Of a stretch of 57,351 nucleotides of DNA, positions 1-10,202 are shown in pieces. How positions within the stretch are numbered: the first letter of the stretch is position 1; each line of letters begins with the position of its first letter. The stretch spans positions 1 through 57,351 of the forward strand of contig JBKDQQ010000022.1 of the NCBI GenBank assembly GCA_046341775.1, read 5' to 3'. A program made the translations under genes and the position numbers. Source of the stretch: SXXH01 sp041165735 (GTDB taxonomy: Bacteria; Planctomycetota; UBA1135; GCA-002686595). Under the pieces are notes generated by a model. That model was not told where the DNA came from and ran no database searches. It saw only the letters and a list, made by a program, of their open reading frames with translations.

Positions 1-1907
<1,907 letters not shown>

Positions 1908-1920
1908 CGGAGGACGCGCG

Positions 1921-3483
1921 ATGGACTCCTTCCTCGACCTGACCACCCTCGTCCTGCTGCCGCTCGCCGGCGCCATCCTCGTGGCCCTGACCCCGTCGGG
2001 CGCCGCTCAGCTCCAGCGACTGCTGGCACTCGCCACCACGATCGCCACCGGCGTCGTGGGCGTGCTGCTGTGCCTCGACTTCGACGGCTCGTCGGCCGCG
2101 GCCCAGCACCTCGTGCAGGTGCCGTGGTTCACGCTGCCCGGCGGAGTGGCGGTCCACTGGCGCCTCGGCCTCGACGGGCTCTCGCTGCTGATGGTCGGCT
2201 TGACCGCCATCCTCGGCCCGATCGTCGTGCTGTCGACGTGGGGCCACATCGACAAGCGCGTCAAGGAGTTCATGGTCTGGCTGCTCGTCATGCAGACGGG
2301 CATGCTCGGCGTGTTCCTCTCGCTGGACCTGGTGCTGTTCTACTTCTTCTGGGAGACCAGCCTCGTCCCGCTGTACTTCATCCTCGGGATCTGGGGCGGC
2401 GAACGGCGCCTGTACGCGACGATCAAGTTCTTCCTGTACACGCTCGCGGGCAGCCTCGTGATGCTGGTCGCCGTGATCTGGCTGATCCAGCAGTCCGGCT
2501 CCACCGACATCGGCTATCTCGTCAACTACGGCGGGCAACTGCCCGTGGACCAGCAACTGTGGCTCTTCGGCGCGTTCGCGCTGGCGTTCGCCATCAAGGT
2601 GCCCTTGATGCCGTTCCACACTTGGCTGCCCGACGCGCACACCGAGGCTCCGACCTCGGGTTCGGTCATCCTCGCCGGCGTGCTCCTGAAGATGGGCACC
2701 TACGGCTTGCTGCGGTTCTGCATCGCCATGTTCCCGGGCGCGGCCCTCGTCGCCTCGCCGTGGATGATGGCGCTCGGCGCGCTGGGCATCGTATACGGCG
2801 CCTTCCTCGCGATGGCGCAGACGGACGTCAAGCGCCTCGTGGCCTGCTCGTCGGTCAGCCACCTCGGCTACGTCGTCCTCGGACTGTTCGCGCTCAACGA
2901 GGCGGGACTGCGCGGCGGGGTGCTGCAGATGGTGAACCACGGCCTGTCGACCGGCCTCTTGTTCCTCCTCGTCGGCATGATCTACGAGCGTCGCCACACG
3001 CGCGCTCTCGACCAGTACGGCGGCATCGCCACCGTCATGCCGCTCTACGCGGTGTTCTTCGTGTTCGCGGTGCTCTCGAGCGTCGCCCTGCCGGGGCTCA
3101 ACGGCTTCGTCGGCGAGTACCTGATCCTGCTCGGCACGTTCCAGGCCTCGTCCGCCATCGCGGTCGTCGCGGTCTCGGGCGTGGTGTTCGGCGCGGTGTA
3201 CCTGCTGGTGGCCACGCGCAAGATGCTGTTCGGGCCGATCACCAACGCCGCCAACAAGGGCCTGCGCGACCTCACCGCGCGCGAAACCGGCTTGATGCTG
3301 CCCGTGGTCGCGCTGTGCGTGTGGATCGGCGTCGCCCCCAACATGTTCCTTGACCCGATGAAGGGCTCGCTCGCCGACCTCGACAAGCGCCTCCTGCGCG
3401 CGCGAGGCGAGGCGAGGAGCGCCCAGCTCGAACCGCGCGTGCAGGCGCCCGCCGGTCCCTTCGCGCAGGAGGAAGCCCGATGA
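1921..3483 (+). CDS. nuoM: NADH-quinone oxidoreductase subunit M
   Basis: Second antiporter-like proton-pumping subunit of complex I, 520 residues, polytopic. Visible signatures are FYFFWETSLVPLYFILGIWG, with E145 matching the essential Glu144 of E. coli NuoM, and AFAIKVPLMPFHTWLPDAH with the channel Lys at about 226, then EAPTSGSVILAGVLLKMGTYG and NGFVGEYLIL. The ATG is preceded by a purine-rich GGAGGA at about 7 bases. The end overlaps nuoN by four bases (ATGA), so translation of the two is probably coupled. The order L-M-N is the usual end of a bacterial nuo operon. Confidence 0.97.
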   Translation: MDSFLDLTTLVLLPLAGAILVALTPSGAAQLQRLLALATTIATGVVGVLLCLDFDGSSAAAQHLVQVPWFTLPGGVAVHWRLGLDGLSLLMVGLTAILGPIVVLSTWGHIDKRVKEFMVWLLVMQTGMLGVFLSLDLVLFYFFWETSLVPLYFILGIWGGERRLYATIKFFLYTLAGSLVMLVAVIWLIQQSGSTDIGYLVNYGGQLPVDQQLWLFGAFALAFAIKVPLMPFHTWLPDAHTEAPTSGSVILAGVLLKMGTYGLLRFCIAMFPGAALVASPWMMALGALGIVYGAFLAMAQTDVKRLVACSSVSHLGYVVLGLFALNEAGLRGGVLQMVNHGLSTGLLFLLVGMIYERRHTRALDQYGGIATVMPLYAVFFVFAVLSSVALPGLNGFVGEYLILLGTFQASSAIAVVAVSGVVFGAVYLLVATRKMLFGPITNAANKGLRDLTARETGLMLPVVALCVWIGVAPNMFLDPMKGSLADLDKRLLRARGEARSAQLEPRVQAPAGPFAQEEAR

Positions 3484-4916
3484 ACGCAGAGATGATCCGC
3501 CAGATGCTGACGCCCGAGGCCTTCGCGGCGACGGCCCCGTTCATCGCGCTGTGCGCCGGCATCCTGCTGATGCTGGTGGTCGAGATCCTGCCCGGGACTC
3601 GCGCGCTGAGGCCGCTCGTGTTCCTCGGTTCGCTCGCGGCCGCGCTGGGCTACGGCTGGACGCAGGCCCGGGGCGGCGAGACGCGCGTGTTCGCCGAGAC
3701 CTACGTGGCCAACTCGATCACGGGATGGTGGACGATCCTGTTCGTCGCCGCGACCCTGGTCGCTTGGCTGTTCGGCCGCCGCTACTACAAGGAGGAGTCG
3801 GCGTTCGAGGGCGAGCACGACGTGTTGCTGCTGTCGTCGGCCGCCGGCATGGTGCTCATGGCCGGGGCGCGCGACCTGCTCGTGTTCTTCGTCGGCCTCG
3901 AGCTCTTGTCCATCCCCCTCTACACGCTGTCGGGGTTCCGCCGCGCTCGCCGCGAGTCGATCGAGTCGGCGCTCAAGTACTTCGTCCTCGGCTCGTTCGC
4001 CGCCGCGATCTTCCTGTTCGGCTCCGCGCTGGTCTACGCCGGCACCGGCACGCTGACCCTGTCGAAGATGGGCGCCGCCGCGCTGCTGCAGCCGATCACC
4101 GTCGCCGGGGCGGTGCTCGTCGCCGCCAGCCTGTTCTTCAAGATCAGCGTGTTCCCGTTCCACCTGTGGGTGCCCGACGTCTACCAGGGCGCGCCCTCGC
4201 CCGTGACGACGTTCATGGCGACCGGCACCAAGGCCGCGGCGTTCGCGTTCCTGCTGCCGATGTCCCTCCTTCTGCCGAAGGACGCCACCACCGTGCTCGC
4301 GGTCGTGGCGGTCGCCACCATGGCGATCGGCAACCTCGGCGCCCTGGTGCAGACCGACCTCAAGCGCCTGCTCGCGTACTCGGGCATCGCGCATGCGGGC
4401 ACGATGCTGCTCGCCATCGCGGCGCAGGTCTCCGGCGGCGCCAGCGCATCCGACGCCACGCGCGCCATCGTGTACTACATGGCGGCCTACGTGTTCACCG
4501 CGGGCGGGGCGTTCGGACTGGTGACCGCGATGGAAGGCCGCACGGGCCGCGCCGTGACCATCGACTCGATCAAGGGCCTGGCGCAACGGAGTCCGCTCTG
4601 GGCCGCCACGTTCGCGCTGTTCGCGCTCTCGCTCGGCGGGATCCCCGCCACGGGCGGGTTCCTCGGCAAGTACCTCGTGTTCTCGACCGCGGTGGATGCC
4701 GACATGATCGGCTGGGCCATCGCCGGCATCCTCATGTCGGTCGTGGCGCTGGGCTACTACCTGCGCCTGATCGTGGCGATGTACATGCAGGAGTCCGCCG
4801 GCGTCGAGACGAACCTCGAGTCGCGTCCGTGGGCCAACGCCATGGCCGTCGCCTGCGCGGCGGGCGTGGTCGTGCTGGGCGTGCTGCCCGACCTCTTGCT
4901 CGAGCGCTTGGGCTGA
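3480..4916 (+). CDS. nuoN: NADH-quinone oxidoreductase subunit N
   Basis: Third antiporter-like membrane subunit of complex I, 478 residues. Visible features are the helix pair around VGLELLSIPLYTLSGF, the channel Lys (about K221) in FFKISVFPFHLWVPDVYQGA, PVTTFMATGTKAAAFA, QTDLKRLLAYSGIAHAG and GIPATGGFLGKYLVF. The start overlaps the nuoM stop (ATGA), and it is the last gene of the operon. A perfect hairpin begins 30 bases after the stop and separates it from a convergent gene. Confidence 0.97.
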   Translation: MNAEMIRQMLTPEAFAATAPFIALCAGILLMLVVEILPGTRALRPLVFLGSLAAALGYGWTQARGGETRVFAETYVANSITGWWTILFVAATLVAWLFGRRYYKEESAFEGEHDVLLLSSAAGMVLMAGARDLLVFFVGLELLSIPLYTLSGFRRARRESIESALKYFVLGSFAAAIFLFGSALVYAGTGTLTLSKMGAAALLQPITVAGAVLVAASLFFKISVFPFHLWVPDVYQGAPSPVTTFMATGTKAAAFAFLLPMSLLLPKDATTVLAVVAVATMAIGNLGALVQTDLKRLLAYSGIAHAGTMLLAIAAQVSGGASASDATRAIVYYMAAYVFTAGGAFGLVTAMEGRTGRAVTIDSIKGLAQRSPLWAATFALFALSLGGIPATGGFLGKYLVFSTAVDADMIGWAIAGILMSVVALGYYLRLIVAMYMQESAGVETNLESRPWANAMAVACAAGVVVLGVLPDLLLERLG

Positions 4917-4945
4917 GAGCCGCCGCCCGCGTGGCGGACGCGAAC

Positions 4946-4988
4946 GGACGGGAGGCTCGTCGCGGCGCACGCGACGAGCCTCCCGTCC
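4946..4988. terminator. Perfect 18-bp hairpin between convergent genes
   Basis: Arms GGACGGGAGGCTCGTCGC and its exact complement enclose a 7-base loop. It lies between the nuoN stop and the stop of the convergent TerB-like gene. There is no T-run on the plus side, so it could terminate weakly or protect RNA ends for both strands. Its length and position make a bidirectional terminator likely. Confidence 0.75.
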
Positions 4989-5005
4989 TGTTCGTGGCGT
5001 CGCGC

Positions 5006-5443
5006 CTAGCGCGCGTACTTCAGCGACAGCACCTCGATCACCTTCGCGGCCGTGGACTGGTCCACGCCGAGCACGCCCTGCAGCTTCTCGAGCAAGGCGT
5101 CCTCCTTGTCGTCGACGTCCCCCGAGCTGAGCGCGATGTCCGCGCACAACACGAAGCACTTGACCTTCAAGGCCGGCGTCGAGAGTTCGCCCAAGGCGGC
5201 CACCGCCTCGTCGAGCGACTTGTGGCGGCGGATGGCCTTGATCGCCTCCTCGGCCACCTTGTTGAAGTCCTTGCCCTTGAACTCGGGCAAGGTGGCGGCG
5301 AATCCCGACACGGTCATGATCTCGCCGGCGTCGATGGATCCGTCCGCGCCGGCCATTACCAGCATGGCCGCGGCGAGGTGGACGTCGTCGGTCGGCTTGC
5401 GCGCGGGGGCGACCATCCCCGTGATCCTGGACAACAGTCCCAT
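5006..5443 (-). CDS. TerB-family protein
   Basis: A 145-residue, all-helical soluble protein matching the TerB/DjlA N-terminal fold. The paired acidic motifs typical of that fold are visible: LVMAGADGSIDAGEI near residues 28-42 and DIALSSGDVDDKEDALLEKL near 100-119, each following a hydrophobic helix. TerB domains are linked to metal binding and membrane-associated stress responses, but the role here is unknown. An AAGGAG ribosome site lies 7 bases before the ATG, and a TAAGGT hexamer about 50 bases upstream could be the -10. It is convergent with nuoN. Confidence 0.75.
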   Translation of the reverse strand: MGLLSRITGMVAPARKPTDDVHLAAAMLVMAGADGSIDAGEIMTVSGFAATLPEFKGKDFNKVAEEAIKAIRRHKSLDEAVAALGELSTPALKVKCFVLCADIALSSGDVDDKEDALLEKLQGVLGVDQSTAAKVIEVLSLKYAR

Positions 5444-5543
5444 GTGGGCTCCTTGGTGGTTGGCCGCGCGAACGCGGCGGCGAAGCCCCAGACCTTAGCG
5501 CCGGCGCGCCGGACGCGCCATCCGCTCGCCGCACGCGGCGGGT

Positions 5544-5843
5544 TCACTCGTGGTCGAACTCGACCGCCCAGCCGAAGTGGTCGTCGCGCATGCGCTGTCC
5601 GCGCACCAGGCGTCCTTCGACGACGCGCGTCTCGCCGTTCTGCTCGATCTCGAGGCGCACCCGCATGGGTTCGTCGGTGAAGAACAGGATCCCCGAGCGC
5701 GAGATGTTCTCGGCGGAGCCGACGAGGCGCGTCGCCGGCAAGTCCAGGCGCACGACGGCGCGGATCTTCCTGCGCGACCCATCGCGGCGGTCGTCGGTCG
5801 TGGTGCTCTCGCGAGCGTGTTCGGGCAGTTCCTGCGAGCTCAT
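5544..5843 (-). CDS. PilZ-domain protein
   Basis: A 99-residue protein consisting of little more than a PilZ domain. It has the basic motif RRDGSRRKIR (residues 19-28) and the downstream ENISRSGILFF (45-55), corresponding to the RxxxR and (D/N)xSxxG c-di-GMP ligands of PilZ, followed by beta-strand sequence ending GWAVEFDHE. It probably binds c-di-GMP as a stand-alone adaptor. The ATG was chosen because residues further upstream in the same frame do not resemble a protein. The leader holds a 14-bp palindrome and a TACAGT hexamer that could be the -10. Confidence 0.75.
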   Translation of the reverse strand: MSSQELPEHARESTTTDDRRDGSRRKIRAVVRLDLPATRLVGSAENISRSGILFFTDEPMRVRLEIEQNGETRVVEGRLVRGQRMRDDHFGWAVEFDHE

Positions 5844-5950
5844 GGTGGTGGGTTCCGGCGATCGCCGGCTCGCCCAGCTCTTCGGAACGCGACTCGCCCG
5901 AACTGTACGCGGGAAGGGATTTCCGACCCGCGAGCGGGTCCGCGGGCCGC

Positions 5951-6472
5951 TCAGGGCTCGGGGTTCTCGTCCAACCAGGTGGCCTCGCGCAGCAGGCGAT
6001 CGACGGTCTTCTCGTCCATGCCGCCGTCCTTCAGGCTGCGCCCCTTGCTGAGCTTCACGCGATTGCGCAGCGTCTCGGCGGCTTGCGCGCGACCGGCGCC
6101 GTCGACGTTGATGTACTTCAAGGCGTAGTCGGGCGTGGCGATCCCGCTGGAAACCGCCGCGGCGCCGCCGTCCTGGAACGGGGCCTCCTCGGTCGGCAGG
6201 CCGTCGCCGATCTCCACGATGTCGAGCGCCACGGGGACGGGCGCGAGTTCCGCCGGCTTGGTCGCCTCGTCGGGCGCGACGCCCGCCTCGCGCACGCCCG
6301 CCTGCGCCGGTGCTTGCAGCTCCACCACCGTGGAGGAGCCTTCGGGTCGCGCAGCGGCGGCGCTTCGACCATCGACCGCGTCCGCATCCGGCGCGCGGTC
6401 CTGCGCGGCCTTCCACGCGACGACGACGAGGGCAGTGGCGGCGAGCAGGACGAGGATGTGCTTGAGCTTCAT
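5951..6472 (-). CDS. Membrane-anchored hypothetical protein
   Basis: A 173-residue protein of unknown function. It starts with a clear N-terminal hydrophobic segment (MKLKHILVLLAATALVVVAW), followed by a low-complexity Ala/Pro/Glu linker. A short conserved-looking C-terminal part runs from about residue 115 (YALKYINVDGAGRAQAAETL to ATWLDENPEP). It is probably tethered on the outer side of the inner membrane, or exported. A TACTCT hexamer lies about 31 bases upstream of the ATG. I recognise no family. Confidence 0.6.
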   Translation of the reverse strand: MKLKHILVLLAATALVVVAWKAAQDRAPDADAVDGRSAAAARPEGSSTVVELQAPAQAGVREAGVAPDEATKPAELAPVPVALDIVEIGDGLPTEEAPFQDGGAAAVSSGIATPDYALKYINVDGAGRAQAAETLRNRVKLSKGRSLKDGGMDEKTVDRLLREATWLDENPEP

Positions 6473-6503
6473 GGCGGTGGTCGGCGCGATGTGCGCCGCT
6501 AGG

Positions 6504-6617
6504 AGAGTACTGCGCGACAGTCGCCCTCCACGCGTCCTCCTAGCACCGCATCCGCCGCGGTCGGCGGTGGGTGGAAGGATTTGCCGACGAGCGGGGATCC
6601 GAAACAGGGCGTAGACT
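6504..6617. promoter_or_regulatory. Divergent promoter region
   Basis: On the minus strand TACTCT (6509 to 6504) lies 31 bases upstream of the anchored hypothetical gene. On the plus strand TAGACT (6612-6617) lies 55 bases upstream of the first metalloprotease. Both fit the TANNNT -10 pattern seen throughout the window. No -35 box is recognisable. Confidence 0.4.
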
Positions 6618-6672
6618 CGTCCCAAGCACGCCGCGTCGTCGACCGGCACCCGCCCCCCCCTCGAGATCCCCG

Positions 6673-8352
6673 ATGCTCGCACTCGTCCCGCTGGCCCTCG
6701 CGGCCGCACTCGCGCCGACCGTCCCCTCGACCCAGCGGCTGGAACAGCAGTTCCCCTTCCAGGTCGCAGGTCGCGTCGCCGGAGCCGTGCACCTGCGCCC
6801 GGACCTCGCGGGCATCCGCGCGCTCGAGGCGCGCACCGCCGTGCGCTTCGACGGCGTGCCCACCAGCGCCGGCCCGGTCGACCTGGTCCTCGAGCGCATC
6901 CCGCTCGAACGGTTCGCCCACGACATGCTGCTCAAGGTCGATGGCGCGGCGCGCGAGCTGCCGGACCTCGACCTGACCTTGTGGCGCGGGACGGTCGATG
7001 GCGCCGACGGCTCGAGCGCCTACTTCGCCTTCTCGCCGCACGGCTCGCGCGGCTGGATCCACGCCAACGGCAAGTTCGAGCACCTGCTGGCGCGCACCAA
7101 CGACTGGAACGCGGCCGAGGCGTTGTTCGCCTCCGAGGAACTGCTCAACGCGCGTGGCGACGAGTTGCGCCACGCCTGCCGCGCCGAGGAACTGCCGCAG
7201 CCCGGCGGCGCGCGCCCCGCGCCGATCGCGACCGGGACTTCCTCGCTCGCCACGACCACGCTCGCCTGCCGCGTCGCGGTCGAGACCGACTGGCAACTGA
7301 CGCAGCGCTTCGGCGGCAACGCCGGCGCGACCCTGACCTACGTCCTCTCCCTGTGGGGCGCCGCGTCGCAGCGCTACTACGAGCAGATCGACACGGTGCT
7401 GGAGATCGCGCAGTTGTCGATCTACTCGAGCAGCAACGACCCGTGGACCACCGCCGACAACGGCGGCAACAGCATCGACATGCTGTACGCCTTCCAGGCC
7501 GCGTGGCAGGGCGCGATCCCCTCCAACGGCAACCTCGGCCACTTCCTCTCCGGCGCCAGCCTCGGCGGCGGCGTCGCTTGGCTCGACGTGCTGTGCAACC
7601 AGACCTACGGCTTCGGCGTCTCCGGCAACCTCTCCGGCCAGACCACCTTCCCGGTCACGCAAGGCCCGCTGACCTGGGACTTCGTCGTCGTGACGCACGA
7701 GCTCGGGCACAACTTCGGCAGCTCGCACACGCACAACTTCTGCCCGCCGCTCGACCAGTGCGCGCCCAACGGCTACTTCGGCCAGTGCCAGACGCAGCAG
7801 GTCTGCAGCAGCTCCGGAACGATCATGAGCTACTGCCACCTGTGCAGCGGCGGCATGAACAACGTCAGCCCGTACTTCCACCCCGAGTGCGTCAACGTCA
7901 TGCGCGCGCGCGCGGCGCAGTCGTGCATGAACTTCTTCTGCACGCTGCCGACCACCTACTGCACGGCCAATCCCAACTCCACCGGACTCGGCGCGACGAT
8001 CTCCGCGATCGGCTCCAACAGCTTGGCGGCCGCCAACCTCACGCTGCGCGCCGTCAACGTGCCTACGAACACCATCGGGTTGTTCTTCTACGGCAACAAC
8101 AAGACGAACACGGCCTTCGGCAACGGCGTGCGCTGCGTGAACGGCACCGTGTATCGCCTGCCGACCTCCACCAGCGGCTCGGCGGGCGTCCTGTCGCGCG
8201 CCCTCGACTTCTCCGCCGCCCCCGTCGGCAGCGGTCCGGGACGCCTCGCAGCGGGTTCGGTGTGGCACTTCCAGGCGTGGTACAGGAACCCCGCCGGCGG
8301 CGGCTCGGGCTTCAACCTCAGCAACGCGTTGACGCTGCACGTTTGTCCATGA
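6673..8352 (+). CDS. Secreted reprolysin-like zinc metalloprotease
   Basis: A 559-residue exported protein. The ATG was chosen because it begins a signal peptide (MLALVPLALAAALAPTVP). An N-terminal pro-like region reaches about residue 190. The catalytic domain has the metzincin site HELGHNFGSSH (H342, E343, H346, H352) and a Met-turn at SGTIMSYCH (M385), with several Cys nearby, matching the M12B/reprolysin-like group. The final ~130 residues are a beta-rich domain ending WHFQAWYRNPAGGG...LHVCP, probably an adhesion or surface-retention module. Its neighbour is a paralogue of nearly equal length. Substrate is unknown. Confidence 0.85.
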   Translation: MLALVPLALAAALAPTVPSTQRLEQQFPFQVAGRVAGAVHLRPDLAGIRALEARTAVRFDGVPTSAGPVDLVLERIPLERFAHDMLLKVDGAARELPDLDLTLWRGTVDGADGSSAYFAFSPHGSRGWIHANGKFEHLLARTNDWNAAEALFASEELLNARGDELRHACRAEELPQPGGARPAPIATGTSSLATTTLACRVAVETDWQLTQRFGGNAGATLTYVLSLWGAASQRYYEQIDTVLEIAQLSIYSSSNDPWTTADNGGNSIDMLYAFQAAWQGAIPSNGNLGHFLSGASLGGGVAWLDVLCNQTYGFGVSGNLSGQTTFPVTQGPLTWDFVVVTHELGHNFGSSHTHNFCPPLDQCAPNGYFGQCQTQQVCSSSGTIMSYCHLCSGGMNNVSPYFHPECVNVMRARAAQSCMNFFCTLPTTYCTANPNSTGLGATISAIGSNSLAAANLTLRAVNVPTNTIGLFFYGNNKTNTAFGNGVRCVNGTVYRLPTSTSGSAGVLSRALDFSAAPVGSGPGRLAAGSVWHFQAWYRNPAGGGSGFNLSNALTLHVCP

Positions 8353-8477
8353 CGCGCGCACCGGCGGGCGCTGCGGCCTCCCGGGCCGCGTGGCCGCGCG
8401 CGAGCCGTCGCGTCGCGTCGCAGGCTCGCGCGCGACTGCTCCCTCCGCTCGACCAAGCCTGGAGGATCCATCCGACC

Positions 8478-10160
8478 ATGCGCCTCGCCCTGCTGCTCCT
8501 CCTGCACGCATCCGCGCTCGTCGCGCCTCTCGGCGCCATGGACCGGTCCGGCGCGCTCGTCGCACTGCCGTTCCCGATGCAGCGCGCTTCGGATGCGCCC
8601 GAGGCGCGCATGGCGCCCGACGCGCAGGCGATGCGCGCGCTCGATCGACATGGACGCGTGCTGATGCAAGGCGTGCTGCTCGGCGACGGATCGAGCGTCG
8701 ACCTCGAGTTGGAGCGCATCCCGCTGGAGCGCGTCGTCGATCCGTCGGCCTGGCACGTGGATGGCGTTCCGCGCCCGCTCGACGGCATGGACCAGACGCT
8801 GTGGAGCGGCAAGGTGGTGGGACAACCCGAGTCCGACGTCTACCTGTCGTTGTCGCCCCTCGCTTCGCGCGGTTGGGTGTGGCGCCGCGGCGATTGGCAG
8901 CACCTCGCGAGCCTCGAGGGCACCGACTCCCCGCACTTGTCGTGCTGGGTCTCCGAGGCGCGACTCGCCTCGGCTGGCTTCCAGCCGCGCTTCGACTGCC
9001 GGACGCCCGCGGTCCCGGGCGCCGCGTCCCTCCCGCCCGCGCCCCTCGCCTCGAACCACCTCGCCACCGTCGTGCGCACCTGCCGCGTGTCGGTCGAGTG
9101 CGACTGGCAGTTGACCCAGCGCTTCGGCGGCGACGCGCAGGCGGCGGCGAACTACGTGATCGCGCTGTACGGCGCGCTGTCGCAGCGCTTCTACGAACAA
9201 GTCGACGCCGTGCTGCAACTCGCGCACCTCGGCACGTACTCGACCGCCGCCGACCCGTGGCAGTCCCAGGAGAACGGCGCGGGGCTGGGCGGCCTGCTCG
9301 ACGAGTTCAGGATCGCATGGACGAACGCGCTGCCCGGCGGCGGCGCCCTCGGCCACTTCCTCTCGGGCGCCGATCTGGGCGGCGGGCTCGCCTACGTCGA
9401 CGTGCTGTGCAACGGATCATGGGGCTTCGGCGCGTCCTCGGGCATCAACCTCTACACCGGGCAGACGCCGCTTCCGGTGCAGCAAGGTCCGTTCACGTGG
9501 GACTACTTCGTCGTGGCGCACGAGATGGGCCACAACTTCGGCTCCTGGCACACGCACGACTACTGCCCGCCGCTCGACCAGTGCGCCGCGGGCGCGTGCA
9601 GCGCCGGCGGGCAATGCTCGACCAGCGGGACGATCATGAGCTATTGCCACACCTGCGGCGCGGGCATGGCCAACATCTCCCCCTACTTCCATCCGACCAC
9701 GGCGCAGATCATGAAGGCGCGCGTGCAGGCCTCCGGCTGCATGCCGGCCTACTGCACGATGGAGGCGATCGGCTACTGCGCGCTTTCTCCGAACTCCGTC
9801 GATCCGTTCGGCGCGCAGATCGGATGGCAAGGCAGCCTGCGCCTGTCGCAAGGCGCGTTCACGCTCGAGACCACCTCGGTCCCGCCGAACACGCCTTGCA
9901 TGTACATCTTCGGCCCCAACCAGACGCAAGCGCCCTTCGGCAACGGATACCGCTGCGTGGCTTCGCCGGTGCTGCGGTTGCCGCGCTTCAACGCGAGCCC
10001 GTGGGGCGACGCCTTGTGGATGCTCGACTTCGGCACCTATCCGGGCTCGACCATCGCGGCCGGCGCGCCGCAGCACTTCCAGCTGTGGTATCGCAACTCC
10101 GCGGCCGGGGGCGCGGGGTTCAACTTCAGCGACGGACTGCGCGTCGCCTTCTGTCCGTAG
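8478..10160 (+). CDS. Secreted reprolysin-like zinc metalloprotease, paralogue
   Basis: A 560-residue paralogue of the preceding gene, with the same order of signal peptide, pro-region, metzincin domain and Cys-rich tail. The zinc site is HEMGHNFGSWH (H348, E349, H352, H358) and the Met-turn is SGTIMSYCH (M387). The tail ends QHFQLWYRNSAAGG...VAFCP. The ATG was chosen for its signal peptide (MRLALLLLLHASALVAPLGA) and for a GGAGGA 11 bases upstream. The pair is a local duplication that has diverged most in the pro-region. No promoter is obvious in the 125-base gap, so it may be co-transcribed with the first copy. Confidence 0.85.
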   Translation: MRLALLLLLHASALVAPLGAMDRSGALVALPFPMQRASDAPEARMAPDAQAMRALDRHGRVLMQGVLLGDGSSVDLELERIPLERVVDPSAWHVDGVPRPLDGMDQTLWSGKVVGQPESDVYLSLSPLASRGWVWRRGDWQHLASLEGTDSPHLSCWVSEARLASAGFQPRFDCRTPAVPGAASLPPAPLASNHLATVVRTCRVSVECDWQLTQRFGGDAQAAANYVIALYGALSQRFYEQVDAVLQLAHLGTYSTAADPWQSQENGAGLGGLLDEFRIAWTNALPGGGALGHFLSGADLGGGLAYVDVLCNGSWGFGASSGINLYTGQTPLPVQQGPFTWDYFVVAHEMGHNFGSWHTHDYCPPLDQCAAGACSAGGQCSTSGTIMSYCHTCGAGMANISPYFHPTTAQIMKARVQASGCMPAYCTMEAIGYCALSPNSVDPFGAQIGWQGSLRLSQGAFTLETTSVPPNTPCMYIFGPNQTQAPFGNGYRCVASPVLRLPRFNASPWGDALWMLDFGTYPGSTIAAGAPQHFQLWYRNSAAGGAGFNFSDGLRVAFCP

Positions 10161-10182
10161 CCCCGCCTCGGCGTGGTGGTCG

Positions 10183-10202
10183 CCGCCGGTCGCCGACGGC
10201 GG
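10183..10202. terminator. Short GC hairpin between convergent genes
   Basis: A 6-bp stem (CCGCCG/CGGCGG) with an 8-base loop lies in the 42-base gap between the second metalloprotease and hisS. It has no T-run, so this is a weak candidate. Confidence 0.3.
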
